Assembly (NCBI GenBank): GCA_963457665.1
Contig: OY735203.1
Span: forward strand, 744,501-808,500
Direction: 5' to 3'
Source of the DNA: Thysanoteuthis rhombus
Lineage: Eukaryota > Mollusca > Cephalopoda > Oegopsida > Thysanoteuthidae
Length of the DNA stretch: 64,000 nt
Of this stretch, positions 35,801-47,444 are shown piece by piece. The stretch's first letter is position 1. Every line of letters starts with the position of its first letter. Under the pieces are notes generated by a model. It searched no databases. It was given only the letters and a program-made list of their open reading frames with translations, and had not been told where the DNA came from. The translations under genes were made by a program, and so were the position numbers.

Positions 35801-37540
35801 TCGATATCCCATGCTGAAATCGAAATATCTTAAATTTGGACATCTGACTAATTGCCATTATAAAGTCAAGTCTCTAAGAGTTTTACAATAAAAGGGATTT
35901 TCAATTTTTTTTTCATTTCATGCATTGATTCAATAGAAAACATTTTTCGCAACGTTACATTACGGTACTGAAGAAGATTCTTAATATAAATCTCCCTCTA
36001 GCACAAAATGCATCGAAAATTGAACCACCTCCTTGAAATACATTGGGTTGTGGGATGATAATTTGCAACAAACCTTCTCCTTGGTCTGTTGAGTATGCAT
36101 TTAATTCAATGGAAGAAGCATTGAAAACACGTTTTACAGTTTGACTCAGTTTTCAGATTATTGTTACAACTTAATAATCGTATGACTGAAATTAAATGCT
36201 GCAGTCTGGAATTAGTATATTCCGTATCAGAGATTTTTTTATAGAAATTGAGGGCGTTTATTTTCAAATCATTATGATCCTTTCCTGACCTTATCAGCAA
36301 GATTTTTCTCAGAACGTAGACAAGGCATTTGAATATCATTGGTAGTAATAAATTGTATGACATGATACGGTGTTCGTCATATTCAATATTCTTTTAGAAA
36401 AAGTTGTTTCTTGAACGCAGTTTGTTTTAGAATTCCACTGATGCCGACCGTCAGATCTTTCGAGGGAAATCATTCTTGCACAAATTTTCCATATTCAAGT
36501 AAAGTAATTTGTTATAATTGAGCAGAATTTTTCGAGTATCATTTGTGGTTTATAAACATCTATTTTGTACAAATTGATCTTGTAAAAGAATTCCAAGGCG
36601 TGACAATGCTGTGAGGGCACTCGATCACAGAAAAAACACTTGGATTTTTGTGCTTGCGCAAGTGTTTATCATACGTGGTGGATGTATGTGCGAGCGAGTT
36701 TGAGTGTTTGCACGCGTATAAAATAGATAATCAGGGCAACGGGGCTGCTTGAATCAGATAAATTTTTTTTTAATTCCAAAGATGGTTCCCAGGAAACCGA
36801 ATCAATCAAAATTGAGAATATATTGCGCAGGAATGTTTTCAGGCTAGGATAATGGTTGGGGGTCTCTTTCTTTCAAATGAAAATGGTAATTTGTTTCGGA
36901 AGAAAATGGGTAGAAATTTATGTGGTTGTTTGAGTGCGATAAATTCCTACTCTTCTTTGAAGAATAATGATTGGAAAAACATTTGCTATTAACTTTCTGT
37001 GACTAAACTCTATGGAACTACACGATTTTGTAGTTAATTCGTCCTCATATTTGAGAAGCAATGCTTTTCCCTGGTGAATAGTATGGAGCATATTGTTCAA
37101 TTAATTACAAAGATTTTAAAGGGATGAACCAGTACGAAATTCGTTTTTATTTGTATTCACTTCAAAAGATTGTATGGAGGGCTAAAATTGTTCTTAGTAT
37201 TTGCTTAAAAATGAGAACATGATCAATTTCCTCGGTCGGAAAATCCAAAAGTTTTCACCTCATTTTCCGTTCTGAGACATCTGACTAGAGGTTGAGCATG
37301 CTTTTGTTAACGGAAGATACAAATTCATTCGAAGGGGCAAGATTTTTATAGCAAATCTGTGAAGTTCATTTTCATAGAAGTATAACATTGGGAACAAAAA
37401 AGCAAAAACAAAACAAAACCAAAAAAAAAAACATACACGAATAAACGGTAGGTATGTCCTTGTGCAGCGCGGAACCAAGTTTAGTATAGATTAAATGGAA
37501 TGAAACATTATTGTTGGTCTTCTATTCATTAACTTTCGGG
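35800..37540. other. no recognisable gene
   Basis: AT-rich. Minus-strand frames of 60-85 codons (36106-36363, 36918-37100, 37260-37478) show no domains. Nothing else is supported. Confidence 0.35.
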
Positions 37541-37544
37541 AAAT

Positions 37545-37690
37545 AAGTTCGACTGAGATTCAAGCGTCGAGGTGAACAGCTTTATTGCTTTGAATGAAAA
37601 GACTTTCGATAAATACAACAGCTGCGAGTTGCAATAATGTCAAATGTAAAAATTTACATGATGACATTTTTTGTAGTGAATTCTCTGAAT
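37545..37690 (-). repeat. second arm of the dispersed inverted repeat pair
   Basis: Reverse complement partner of 16365-16520; see that entry. Confidence 0.75.
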
Positions 37691-38039
37691 CTTATTTGAA
37701 GATTTAATTAAAAATGTCAACGTAAACAGTAGCAGCAACAGCAGTGACAGCAGCAACATACCTCAACCTTGTGGATGGTCTCTTCCAACTGTGTTTACTG
37801 TCACTTTGGTACAAATCAATTAATCTTTTTCTCCACCTGTTATTATCTCTCCTTGCTAAATATCTAGTCAATCTCCATTATTGTAGCTAACTGCATGTAT
37901 AAGATCCTTCGCTCTGGTCCCTCGTCATATCCGTAATGATCTTTTTCTATTGCTTTGAATTATTCGTAGCATTGCTCTTTCCATTGATCTCTGTACGATT
38001 CAAAGTTGGTTCTCGGTACGCAGGTAATACTTTGTTTTG

Positions 38040-38990
38040 TTGATTGCCACGTTTTTCATTCGTACAAAGCTCGGATGGCATTGTGAAAGACATTCTAGGA
38101 GATGTAGGAAAGATCTTTCACCAAGGATTAGCACAACTGTTCACACAGTGTATAAGAGGAGGAAAAGTTGCTCGAAACTTCTATTCCACAATAAAGTGGA
38201 TAGTGACCTTGGCAATAACCACACTACTGCAATATTACCAAGCATGAACTATTCACAAAAATATTAACAAGCAGACAAAGAGGCGCTCTAGAATGAAATC
38301 AATCACGCTAGCAGATAGAATTCAGAAGTGACTACACAACAATGGACCAACTATATATAATGAATCGAAGAGTCATTAGAATAAAACAAACCTCATGGGT
38401 TGGCCTTGGTAGATTATAAAAAAGCATTTGACTGTACAACATATAGCAGTCGTTAACTCAATGCAAAAACAAGGTGTTAACGAGAATTACATAATCATTC
38501 AGAACCTATACAAAAATAACACTGCAATATTTAGACTTCATAAAAATACAAACGAAATGAATATATCAAAACGAAGCGAGTCAGAGGGATACAATATGAC
38601 CTAAACTATTTACAGCAAGCCTTGAAAGAATCTTTGAGAGAGGGGCGAATGAGAATATTTGAATCACTTGAAATTTGCCAATGATGTTTCCATGACGTCA
38701 GAAGCACCGGGGTAATTACAAGACACGAGGAAAAGTAAGGAAATAAGCTTAAAGACAAACAGAAAGCAAAATAATGTTCAACAATTGAATTCACCAAAAG
38801 AGCCGTAGGTACAAAGGATGAGGCTCTAGAAGTGGTTGACGAAAGCATTTACCAAGGACAGATAAGAAAGCGAAAGAACACGGCACATTTGGAATGAATA
38901 GATACGTATAGAAAAGTAAATTTGTCAATGTTCCCAAAGCGTAAAGTATACAATCAATGTATAACAGCAGAAAAATCCTTCGTACTGAAT
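38040..38990 (+). mobile_element. RTE-like LINE of a second, more decayed lineage
   Basis: Peptides in several frames follow reverse transcriptase order: LGDVGKIFHQGLAQLFTQCI and then GGKVARNF (38100-38180) match the region before RT motif 2 (the 43.65 kb copy reads LRKAGKIITRKLAVLFNLFL). QRGALE and IEFRSDYTTMDQLY (38276-38355) match DENQPREQAGFRRSYSTMDHLH, and a GLGRL-KS-LYN piece takes the place of motif A. The sequence differs consistently from the main family, with a different tail region and no GAT run, so I place it in a sister lineage. Many stops and frameshifts. Confidence 0.65.
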
Positions 38991-39038
38991 ATTTCAGTCC
39001 AAAGTATGGATAGTATGATCATCCCCTTTGCTCTAGCA

Positions 39039-39190
39039 TCAGAGATGGACTTTTTCGTTGATAAATGATCAGAAATGGACCTTTTTATTTATAAATGGTT
39101 GGAAATGGACCTTTCCGCTGATAAATGAGCGGATATGAACTTTTTTGCATATAGATTATCGGAAATTGGCTTTTCCATTTATAGATACTC
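39039..39190. repeat. 30-bp tandem repeat, about 5 copies
   Basis: Unit GAAATGGACCTTTTTATTTA then TAAATGGTTG, 30 bp, copies 70-85% alike by eye. Confidence 0.85.
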
Positions 39191-39231
39191 AATTTTTGGA
39201 AGAGAATCTAAAACTTTATGTTGAAATAAAT

Positions 39232-39300
39232 GGACCTTCACAGATTCAAGTAAACACTCTTCTCTCTTATTTTTTATTTTCTTAAAAAAAAAATAGATGA
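39232..39300 (-). repeat. inverted stray copy of the 14.9-16.2 kb minisatellite
   Basis: CACAGATTCAAGTAAACACT followed by CTTCTCTCTTATTTT is the reverse complement of text like AGAGAAGAGTGTTTACTTGGATTTG at 15862-15886. Confidence 0.6.
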
Positions 39301-39559
39301 GATTCTCCATTCTGTATCAATCAGTTTATTATGTTTCACCCAAAATATGATAGCCCGCTGCAAAAAACAAAAAAAACAAACATTGAACATAATCCCCAGA
39401 AAATTCCCGTATGTACTAATTCCACAATGTGAGATGTTTTTAGAGAATTAGTTTTTTTGAATCACACCACCCGAAAGAAATGTTTCAAGAGATTCGTTTT
39501 ACAATCTAAATGCATGCTAAAATGGTCACATTTTTGTGAATGGTTTTCAGCAGAACGAC

Positions 39560-39990
39560 CCGAGTGCTGCTTAAACATAAACAGTGAAGACTTTGTATAG
39601 TTCATATATGGAGGAAGGTGATAGGGATGATGGTTTGGGTAAAGTTCTGCTGGGAAACATCCTTTTTACGTGAGAGGTACTTTGCAGCATACTTTGTTGC
39701 CTATCACCTACTTCAATATAATTGAAGATCAGGTACATCTTTTCATGGCAACAGTCTTCTACAATGACAGTGGTATGTCTCGTTGGGAGAATGTGCTCTT
39801 TTGAACTGCATGAGTTATACAGGAATGGTTTCAAGATCATGAAAATGACTTCACTGTGTTATCATGGCCATCAGACTCACCGAATTTCAGTCCATTAAGA
39901 CCTTAAGTGATGTTTTAGAGCAATGAGTTTGCTCTGGTAAGTCTCTCATAGCATCTAAAGGACATGCTGGTAACATCCTAGCAGTGGAGC
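39560..39990 (+). pseudogene. Tc1/mariner-type transposase relic
   Basis: The frame from 39823 reads EWFQDHENDFTVLSWPSDSP and then NFSPL. This matches the C-terminal catalytic part of Tc1-family transposases, where a W-F stretch is followed by WPxxSPDLNPIE. The DLNPIE aspartate is replaced by Asn. About 200 bp upstream, VIGMMVWVKF (near 39624-39653) resembles the GSVMVWG block, and a CTACAATGACAGTGG stretch sits where the QQDNAPxH motif belongs. Downstream, a TGATGTTTTAGAGCAATGAG stretch resembles the LWDVLE part. Several frameshifts and stops; terminal inverted repeats were not found. Confidence 0.7.
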
Positions 39991-39999
39991 CAACAGAAA

Positions 40000-41000
40000 A
40001 AAACAAAAAAAAATTAGTTCTATGGAGGCCAGTCACTGATTTGCAGGCACACACAGAACCATTATCAAGAAAAGGATATGCTTTCCGACCAAAATAATCA
40101 TAAATGCGTTATATCATAGTTTCAACTCCATGATGAATTGACCTCCCTTTATCATACAGTGAATGGAGGAAGTATATATAAATATTTTAAACGGATCAAA
40201 TATCCGTTAGTTAGTAACAATTCAATACCTAAAATGATAATAGAGACAAATCTGCATTAAATGCCGTTAATACATGAATAGATTTTCAGAAGAATACTCG
40301 ATCTTCTAGTTAGGAAGTTATAGAGAGGAGAAAAGCTTTCAAATTCTGCACAATTGCATTTAGGATTCCTTATGAAAGGGAAGGAACTTTTCAAATTAAA
40401 TTCTGTACAATTGCACTGTTGAGAACTTTTGATAAAAATTAGTCAGTTTACATAACAAAAGGACCGAATATTTTAAATATATTCCAAGCTTCAAAAAGAC
40501 GAGTCTTGCTTGTCACTCAATAGAAATCGTCATATGACCAACATATTTTGGCAGCATGCTAGGGATTATCAATTTAAAGACTTGGAAAAGTGTTATCGAT
40601 AAATAAGTTACTTCTTTCGACTTTGGTTGGGCAGTGATCATCAAAAATGTGCTAATTCTTGTGTATCGTGACTGCTGCTGGATATAAGCTAAGGCACGGA
40701 TTCAGCACGAACCTTTCAAATTGACCCCCTAAAAAACATTGAAGTGAGGGAAAACACCGTTATTGTCAGACATAAAAAGATTAAATGTTTAATTGCCCCC
40801 ACTCTCTCTCTTGAGGCGCCCTGTTTGCGTGACACACACACGGCTAGCCAGCCTAATAGACAGACGGATAATTTGGAATTAATAATTTAATGCTGATTTA
40901 TCAATTTCTCATGTAAAATTCTTTTTAATCTTCTTTGATGTGCCGTGGCGAATTGAATTGTTTTAAAGCTGAAATCTATTCTAACACGACTATGGCTTTT
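40000..41000. other. no recognisable gene
   Basis: AT-rich between the Tc1 relic and the duplicated promoter region. ATTCTGCACAATTGCA near 40350 is repeated near 40411. Nothing coding is supported. Confidence 0.35.
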
Positions 41001-41029
41001 TGCCCCCGATTGTACCACGTAGGCATTCC

Positions 41030-41354
41030 TAAACTCTTATCAGGAAAATCGATCATCATATTATTTACTACACAATTGAAACTAAGTTTACTTCTTTGAT
41101 AACATTACACAAAAAGATTTCAAAACGTGCGAAGATTTCAAATATGACACGAACAAAAAAGAATCCCGGCCGATGACATTTGAACCAGCTGGTATATTCA
41201 GGAAGAAAATAATAGGAAGAGATATCAGCTTTCTAAAATCACACTGTATCTACATCAGCAATAGAAAAAAAAATATATCCCAAGTAGCACGTCATCACGA
41301 TCCTAAAGCAATGCTTATTATATAAATAAGGTTTTCAGGAATCTTTCATCAGTA
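41030..41354 (+). promoter_or_regulatory. conserved upstream region of the 41.4 kb secreted peptide exon
   Basis: This is the inverted paralogue of 339-690. Shared landmarks in order: ATCAGGAAAATCGATCATCA, AACTAAGTTTACTTCTT, TTTnAAACGTGnGAA, ATGACATTTGAACCAGCTGG, GTCATCACnATCCTAAAGCA, then TTATATAAATAAGG. TATAAATA is at 41321-41328 and TCAGT has its A at 41351, 30 bp downstream and 4 bp before the ATG. GTTTTCAG|G at 41331-41339 could alternatively be a splice acceptor of an untranslated first exon. Confidence 0.55.
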
Positions 41355-41421
41355 ATGATGAAGATTCTTATAGTTTCACTGCTGGTCCTCAGCACTCTGG
41401 TTACCTATTGTCAGGGACGAA
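41355..41421 (+). CDS. first coding exon of a secreted peptide gene (paralogue)
   Basis: Seen: 67 nt from tandem ATG ATG codons, encoding a 22-residue signal peptide (MMKI start, Leu/Val-rich core, YCQGR end). It ends in phase 1 at donor GTAAGT (41422). Read past the donor, the frame meets a stop within three codons, so splicing is needed. Against the copy at 338-272 it differs at a handful of bases that give S-to-I, A-to-T and F-to-Y changes; length, phase and donor are conserved. About 100 bp of intron start is also alignable. The next exon, with the mature peptide, was not identified: the downstream DNA soon holds an A-rich tract (41523-41566) and an RTE fragment (42022-42390). The gene may be intact with a long intron or cut off from its second exon. 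Family function unknown; secretion is inferred. Confidence 0.7.
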
Positions 41422-42021
41422 GTAAGTAAATGTCTGTCTTTTTTTGTTTTTGATTCCAAGAATACCAGAAATCACCACCGTAATTTTCTTCATTAACTTC
41501 AACATATCTTCTTTGATATAAAATTAAAAAAAAGAAAAAAAAAAGGGAAAAGAAAAAAAAAGAAAACAACTCTCAGTCATAAAATGAAAGAAAATTCCAA
41601 TACTTATGAATTTTATCCCAATGGGATATGAAATCTGCAATAAGTGAAGTTTTGTGAGCTCGGCAAAAACCTGAAGTTTCAGGAAGAGGCCAATTGGCTG
41701 ACAAGATGAAGATCAGTTTTTAATCTCGGTTCTGATTTAATACATAGCCCTCTTGAAGATTAAAAAAATTCGTATGTATTAGCATGTTCGCTGCACCCTC
41801 TTTTTTAGATGAAATTCATTTTATCAATGAAACTTCTCGTTCTCTTGTAATGTTATTGCGTTGACGATTCCAAACTAAAGTCTCGTTTTTCTGTTCAAAA
41901 ATTAGATAATAATTGGTGTATAAGCACCAATGAAGATTATTCAGTGGCTTCTATCTCTATAAGGTTTCAATCAATATGATCCCAGATTTACCATCATCAG
42001 AATTTGTGAATTTTTTATATT

Positions 42022-42395
42022 ACATCATCATCATCATCATCACCATAATCATCACCAGTCTTTTATTGTCCGTCGTTGGGCATAGATCCTCTCTAGGATT
42101 TGCCAGACCTCTCTATTATGGGCGTTGCAGAACCAATACTTCCTGAACTTGTCTTGTTAGTCACTCCATCTTGTATTCGGCCGGCTTCGGTTTTGCACAT
42201 GATCTCTGGGGGTCATGGTGTCCATGGTTTTCTGCCATTTCTTGTTCTTGGAGTTTGAGCTTGTTCTGCCGAAGGCTTGCCATCGAAGAGTGATTCTTCG
42301 CTTGATTTCTTCTTCTTTAGAGAATAACAAGGAGATTCTATGTCCGAGGTAGATGCACTGTTCTACTTTGTCCAGTTTTGCATTAAACAACTGCC
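42022..42395 (-). mobile_element. RTE LINE 3' fragment with internal deletion
   Basis: Read on the minus strand: KLDKVEQCIYLGHRISLLFS, then EEEIKRRITLRWQAFGRTSS, then a jump to TPRDHVQNRSRPNTRWSD, followed by the VCQILERIYAQRRTIKD-like end and an (ATC)n tail at 42022-42056. Compared with the 52 kb copy, about 90-100 codons around the AETWNLTKR and WAGHVAR segments are missing, and the frame stays open across the join. Confidence 0.88.
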
Positions 42396-42399
42396 CAAG

Positions 42400-43645
42400 T
42401 CTCTGTTAAATTGCAAAATGATTTTGTAAGATTCCAGCCCAAGGCGAAAACCCTGAGTTCACATTTTAGTTTTTACTTCGAGTTGAACAAGAATTCTTCG
42501 ATTACTTTTCTGAATGTACATGAAATGCATTATTAAATTTCACAGAAACAATTATTTAATCGTAAAGTATCATTTATTAAATTTTCGTAGTGATTACGGC
42601 ATTTTCTTTTCGATGATGATTTGATTTCACAATCGGGAAAACATTTTAGATTTCAAAAAACACAGATTTATTTTACCATGCTGGCTCTGATCTTTACCAA
42701 AATTTTTGATTGGATAAGTTTATAGATTTTCTAAATATTTGATATAATTTCTGTACTTTGTTTTGAAACAAAGAAGATGTAGAAATAAAACTGAATTGCA
42801 CAAATTGGAGAAACTTGTTACCATAGTATGATTTAGTCTCAGATATAGTCTTCTTATTACCAAAATCAAAAGCCCTTTGGAGAAAATTGAACAAATTGAA
42901 TGAACATCTATTACAAACCCTACAATTTTGAATCATGATTCAATGACCTCCGTGCATTCATGGTAGAAAAGCCAGACAGGCTATATTTTGGACATTTCAA
43001 AAAGAGATGAAACCATACGCACTGCAATAAAAAGTTGAGTATGGATTCACAGTATTGTACGTATTACTTTAAAACAGTGTCTCACAATAAACAAGACAGA
43101 CTAAAAGTATGAATGAAATCAACGTACAATGTACAATTCTAATTGATTTCCAACCGGGACTCTACACTAAATCTAACCTAGTTTCAAATGAATGACAGCA
43201 GTTTCTAAACATTAACTGTTCACTTTGTGATTTCACTCGAACCTCACCGATCACCTGTTTCATATGCAGTCGAAAATGCGGCTTTTGAAAAAGACATTTA
43301 CGACACACTTCTTCATGATGGTTCGAACATGTTTTGCTGGACTGAGAGCCCAGGTGAATTTTCTGGTCACCGGCAAAACCTATTTTTCAGAAAGAATAAT
43401 GCACAAGAGATTCAATATGTTTTTCATATTTAGTCGAAGTGACATTCTTTGTCAGATCATATAGCCAGACTAAATTGATGTTGTGAGACACGTTCTCGCA
43501 CAACACAAAAGGAGAATAAACCATTTCTTTTAGCATGAATAAGTCATATAATCGGCTGGCCAATCACTGCCAACCATACGAAGTGTTTTGATTCGACTAG
43601 TCAATCAGCGTACAGCTTAAAATTAGCTCTCGGTTCTCATTCGTT
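42400..43645. other. no recognisable gene
   Basis: AT-rich. Overlapping plus-strand frames of about 67 codons at 43227-43464 show no recognised domain or splice signals. Nothing else. Confidence 0.35.
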
Positions 43646-43653
43646 CACTCTTA

Positions 43654-45553
43654 AAACAGAGGATGAAACTAGAAATCTCTTGGAAAAACGCAGAAACCTC
43701 AAGCCACCGACATCAACGAGAGAGAAAATTGACGAGGCTGAACTAAACAAATTGATCAAGAAGAAACGAAGGGAAGACAGAAGGAGATACACGACGGCAG
43801 TCATTGAATCAACTCTTGAAAAAGGTCGGGGCTTCAAAGCTATAAACAAACTCCTCAACTCGGAACGAAGGCGAATAACTAGCATACTCGAGGAAAATGG
43901 AAACCTAACAACAGACAGAGACAGGATTGTCGAACGTGCCAAAGAATTCTACCTAAAACTCTATTCGTCTGAACAAGGACTACAAAACAATGAGCAAGAT
44001 ACGCAAAACATGAGCAATCAACTCGAAGACTTCCCAAAAGTAACCCTGTGGGAGGTGAAAAAAGCCATTAAACTGACGAAGAAAGGAACTGCCCCTGGAC
44101 CAGACAACATCACCATCGACCTACTCCGAAAAGCGGGTAAAATCATCACTAGGAAACTGGCTGTCCTCTTCAACTTGTTTCTAAAACACAGTAAAGTCCC
44201 TGACGATTGGAACACTGCTATCATAATGCTTTTATATAAAAAAAGAAACCCGAAAGACCTCAACAACTATAGGCCTATAAGCCTACTCAACTGTGTTTAC
44301 AAACTTTTCACAAAGACCATCACCAACCGAATCACGAAAACACTCGATGAAAACCAGCCACGTGAACAAGCTGGCTTTAGAAGAAGCTACTCGACCATGG
44401 ACCACCTGCACTCGATAAATCAGCTGAAAGAAAAAGCTGCTGAGTATAAATTACCACTTGCTGTAGCATTTATTGACTTCAAAAAGGCGTTCGACTCAGT
44501 AGAAATCCCTAAAGTCATGGAGGCCATCAGTCAGTAAGGTGTAGATCCAGTATATGTTGAAGTGTTGAAACATATATACAATCACAGCAGCTCATTTATC
44601 AGGCTACATAAAGACTCGGACCCCTTCCAGCTCCAGAAAGGAGTAAGACAAGGTGATACCAGCTCACCTAAAATCTTCACAGCCTGCCTTGAGATGATCA
44701 TCAGAAGGCTAGACTGGGAGAGTAAAGGAATTAAGATAGACGGCGAGTATCTGAGCAACCTTAGATTTGCAGACGACATAGCCCTTTTCGCTGAGAACCT
44801 ACACGACCTCCAACTAATGATAGATGAACTAAATGAAGAGAGCAAGAAAGTCGGTCTACACATGAACTTCAGCAAGACGAAGATCATGTGCAACAACCAC
44901 ATCGGGGATGAAAACACTGGGATCAAAATCGAGGACGCACAACTGGAAGAAGTAGACCTCTACATCTACCTAGGACAACGAATCTCCATGAGACCCTCAA
45001 AAGAATAAGAAATCAAGCGAAGAATCACACTACAATGGCAAGACTTTGGCAGAGCTAGCTCAACCTTCAAAAATAATAAGATCCCATTTATCCTAAAGAG
45101 AAGGGTGTATAACCAATGTATCCTCCCAATAGTCACTTATGGAGCTGAAACATGGAACTTAACCAAGAGACAGACCCGTAAGCTGAGAACCATGCAACGT
45201 GTACATGAAAGAATAATGCTGGGCCTCACATGGAGAGACCACAAAACAGCACAGTACATCCGAGAAAAGACAAGAGTTAGAGACATTATAGAATCCATAA
45301 AAAATCTCAAATGGCGGTGGGCTGGCCATGTTGCAAGAATGGGAGACAATCGATGGACATCATGACTCACAACATGGATTCCCCGAGACCACATGCGCAA
45401 CCGAGGCCGGCAAAATGTTAGATGGAGAGACGAGCTAGACAAATTCAGGAAGTACTGGCCCCGTGACGCCCATGATAGAGAAGTGTGGCAAATCCTGAGG
45501 AAGGTCTATGTCCAACGACGGACGCTAAAAGACTGATGATGATGATGATGACT
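43654..45553 (+). mobile_element. RTE LINE, near-complete reverse transcriptase with three nonsense codons
   Basis: One frame runs from DETRNLLEKRRNLKPP (43663) to the stop before the tail at 45535. It is broken only by TAA at 44535 (CAG TAA GGT; the 52 kb copy has CAA), TAA at 45006 (GAA in the 52 kb copy) and TGA at 45363. Domains in order: a basic linker; RT thumb/finger text with GTAPGPDNITIDLLRKAGK; NNYRPISLLNCVYKLFTKTI; EQAGFRRSYSTMDHL; motif A FIDFKKAFDSVE; motif B GVRQGDTSSPKIF; motif C FADDIALFAEN; then the C-terminal QRISMRPSKE, YGAETWNLTKR and WAGHVARM blocks. The endonuclease half is missing (5' truncation near 43654). The tail is GATGATGATGATGATG at 45536-45551. The element copies itself by target-primed reverse transcription. 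This copy is inactive. Confidence 0.95.
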
Positions 45554-45559
45554 ATGATA

Positions 45560-46555
45560 ACCACTTCAGCAGAAAAGATAGTTCAATCGTGGTCAGCAGT
45601 TGGAGAAAGACACAAGGAACACCCGGCTGGTCAGGGGTAGGAGAATTGAGAATGGACAAAACTATTAAGAGCCTGGGAGGAGACAGGCCCTAGCTATCAC
45701 CTGCTCAGTCAGCAAGGATGTCGATAGATATCAGAGTCTAACTTATTTAAATACTCTGTTGAAGAAAAGAAAATCGTTCGGTGTTGCGAATTCTTATTTA
45801 GTTTGAACTCCTGATTTTTCGCTCATCAAATATTTCGTTGTACTTAATTTTTCCGTCTTGTTTTTCGATAGCTGTTCTCGTGACTCCAACGACACTGTTC
45901 AGTTTACAATGTTTTTCTTCTGTTGTGGCACATTCAGATGTGATTTGTGCTTGGTTATACAACATAATCCGAATTTGGTATCCGTGCTTAGCATCGATCC
46001 AAATAATCAAATCAGGAATTATGAATTTTACCACAGCAAGCCAACTTACAATATGAAAATGAGCCCTGAATACACCACTATAGGGAACAAAAAATCAACA
46101 GAGGACAACAATCATCGAAGAATACGCAACAACAAGCTTCAAGATGGAGATAACAGTCAAAGTAATTGAATAATGATAGAAGAAAAGAAGAAAAAACAAC
46201 CAATATATCCTTTCTTTTCAGCAAAAAGAGAAACAAATGGAATACTGACATTTTTATGCATGGAAAAACGAATTGCTTCCCCCTGCAAGAGCTGCAGATT
46301 TTTTCCATGTCACGTATGTAGTTGTTGAAATGTACGCTTTCTTTTTACTGATTTTGTGGGGAAACATTCTTTTCGTTTATTTATTGCGTGTCCTGAAAAT
46401 GAAATAGAATAAGAGGGATCATCAGTACATGAATGGATAATTTATGGTCTTGTAGAAAAACAGCTTAAAATAACTCTCACTTCAAATTCGCCGATTCTTC
46501 AAACAGAGATATCATGATGACAGCGTCAGAGGGGGATATTTGAATTATAGAACTT
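45560..46555. other. no recognisable gene; repeated motif shared with 46.62-46.76 kb
   Basis: 45660-45790 (GATATCAGAGTCTAAC, AAATACTCTGTTGAAGAAAA) is loosely repeated at 46670-46760 (GGGGAATCTAACCGATTGAA, ATACTTTGAAGAAAA). Overlapping frames at 45798-46169 on both strands have no recognised domain. Confidence 0.4.
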
Positions 46556-46560
46556 CAGTT

Positions 46561-46562
<2 letters not shown>

Positions 46563-46614
<52 letters not shown>
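46563..46614. repeat. (TA)n microsatellite
   Basis: About 50 bp of pure TA. Confidence 0.97.
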
Positions 46615-46617
<3 letters not shown>

Positions 46618-47440
46618 AGCAAGCAAGCTGATGAGGGTGGTAGAGAAGAATAGACAAGCGTCTCTTCTAGCTATCGACGGGTAAGTGTGATGATAGGGGA
46701 ATCTAACCGATTGAAATACTTTGAAGAAAAATATGCGATCAACGTCACAACGCTTGTCAAACTTGGAATCTTAATTTTTCCTCTTCAGATCTTTGTCTGA
46801 TAAGATAACAAATATATTTTTTATCTATTTTATTAGATTCCTCGAGAGTTGTTGATCTAAACATGTATACCGACTAATATATATCCAACGAGTATTAGTT
46901 TTGTACAAAGTTGCACAACAAACGCAGTAGATTTCGTTAAAAAAAAAGTAAAATGACGAACTGGATTTATTCAAAGCCTACATCTCTGAAAAAATAAATT
47001 GTATTTAGGTGTAAACTTGAAATAATGAAGCACTGTTGGTTGTTTATTATGATGTCAATAACAGCAACAGGGTTTTCTTGAAATGTCGTTATGTCACCCT
47101 TGCTATGATTTAATGTCGTTCTTCAGGAAAACTCTGTCGAACAAAAACAAAACAGATTCTCTCCATCTCTCTCTCTCTCTCTCTCTTTCGACTTGATTTC
47201 GTCGAATATAATCTTTGTGCAATTGTCAGATGTTGAGTTATCTCGTTGCATTTACACATACATACACACAGAGGTTCTGTAATTTAAAATGAGGATAGAA
47301 ATAGCGTTCAATTGGATTGCTTTTGGAATTTGTCAACTTGATACCTTTCTTTACACAGTTAGAAAAAATAGGAAGCCAATCATCAAAAAAAGGGTTGATT
47401 TTAAAAGAGGGGTTATAGTGGGGCTGATCAACTTTGTCTC
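46615..47440. other. no recognisable gene; (TC)n at 47161-47187
   Basis: AT-rich with a short TC dinucleotide run. No coding features. Confidence 0.4.
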
Positions 47441-47444
47441 CCAA

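Noticed and set aside
43637-43942. Minus-strand frames of 80-115 codons at 43.6-45.4 and 52.2-53.1 kb
   Set aside because: They are antisense shadows of the RTE reverse transcriptase and recur at the same place in both copies.
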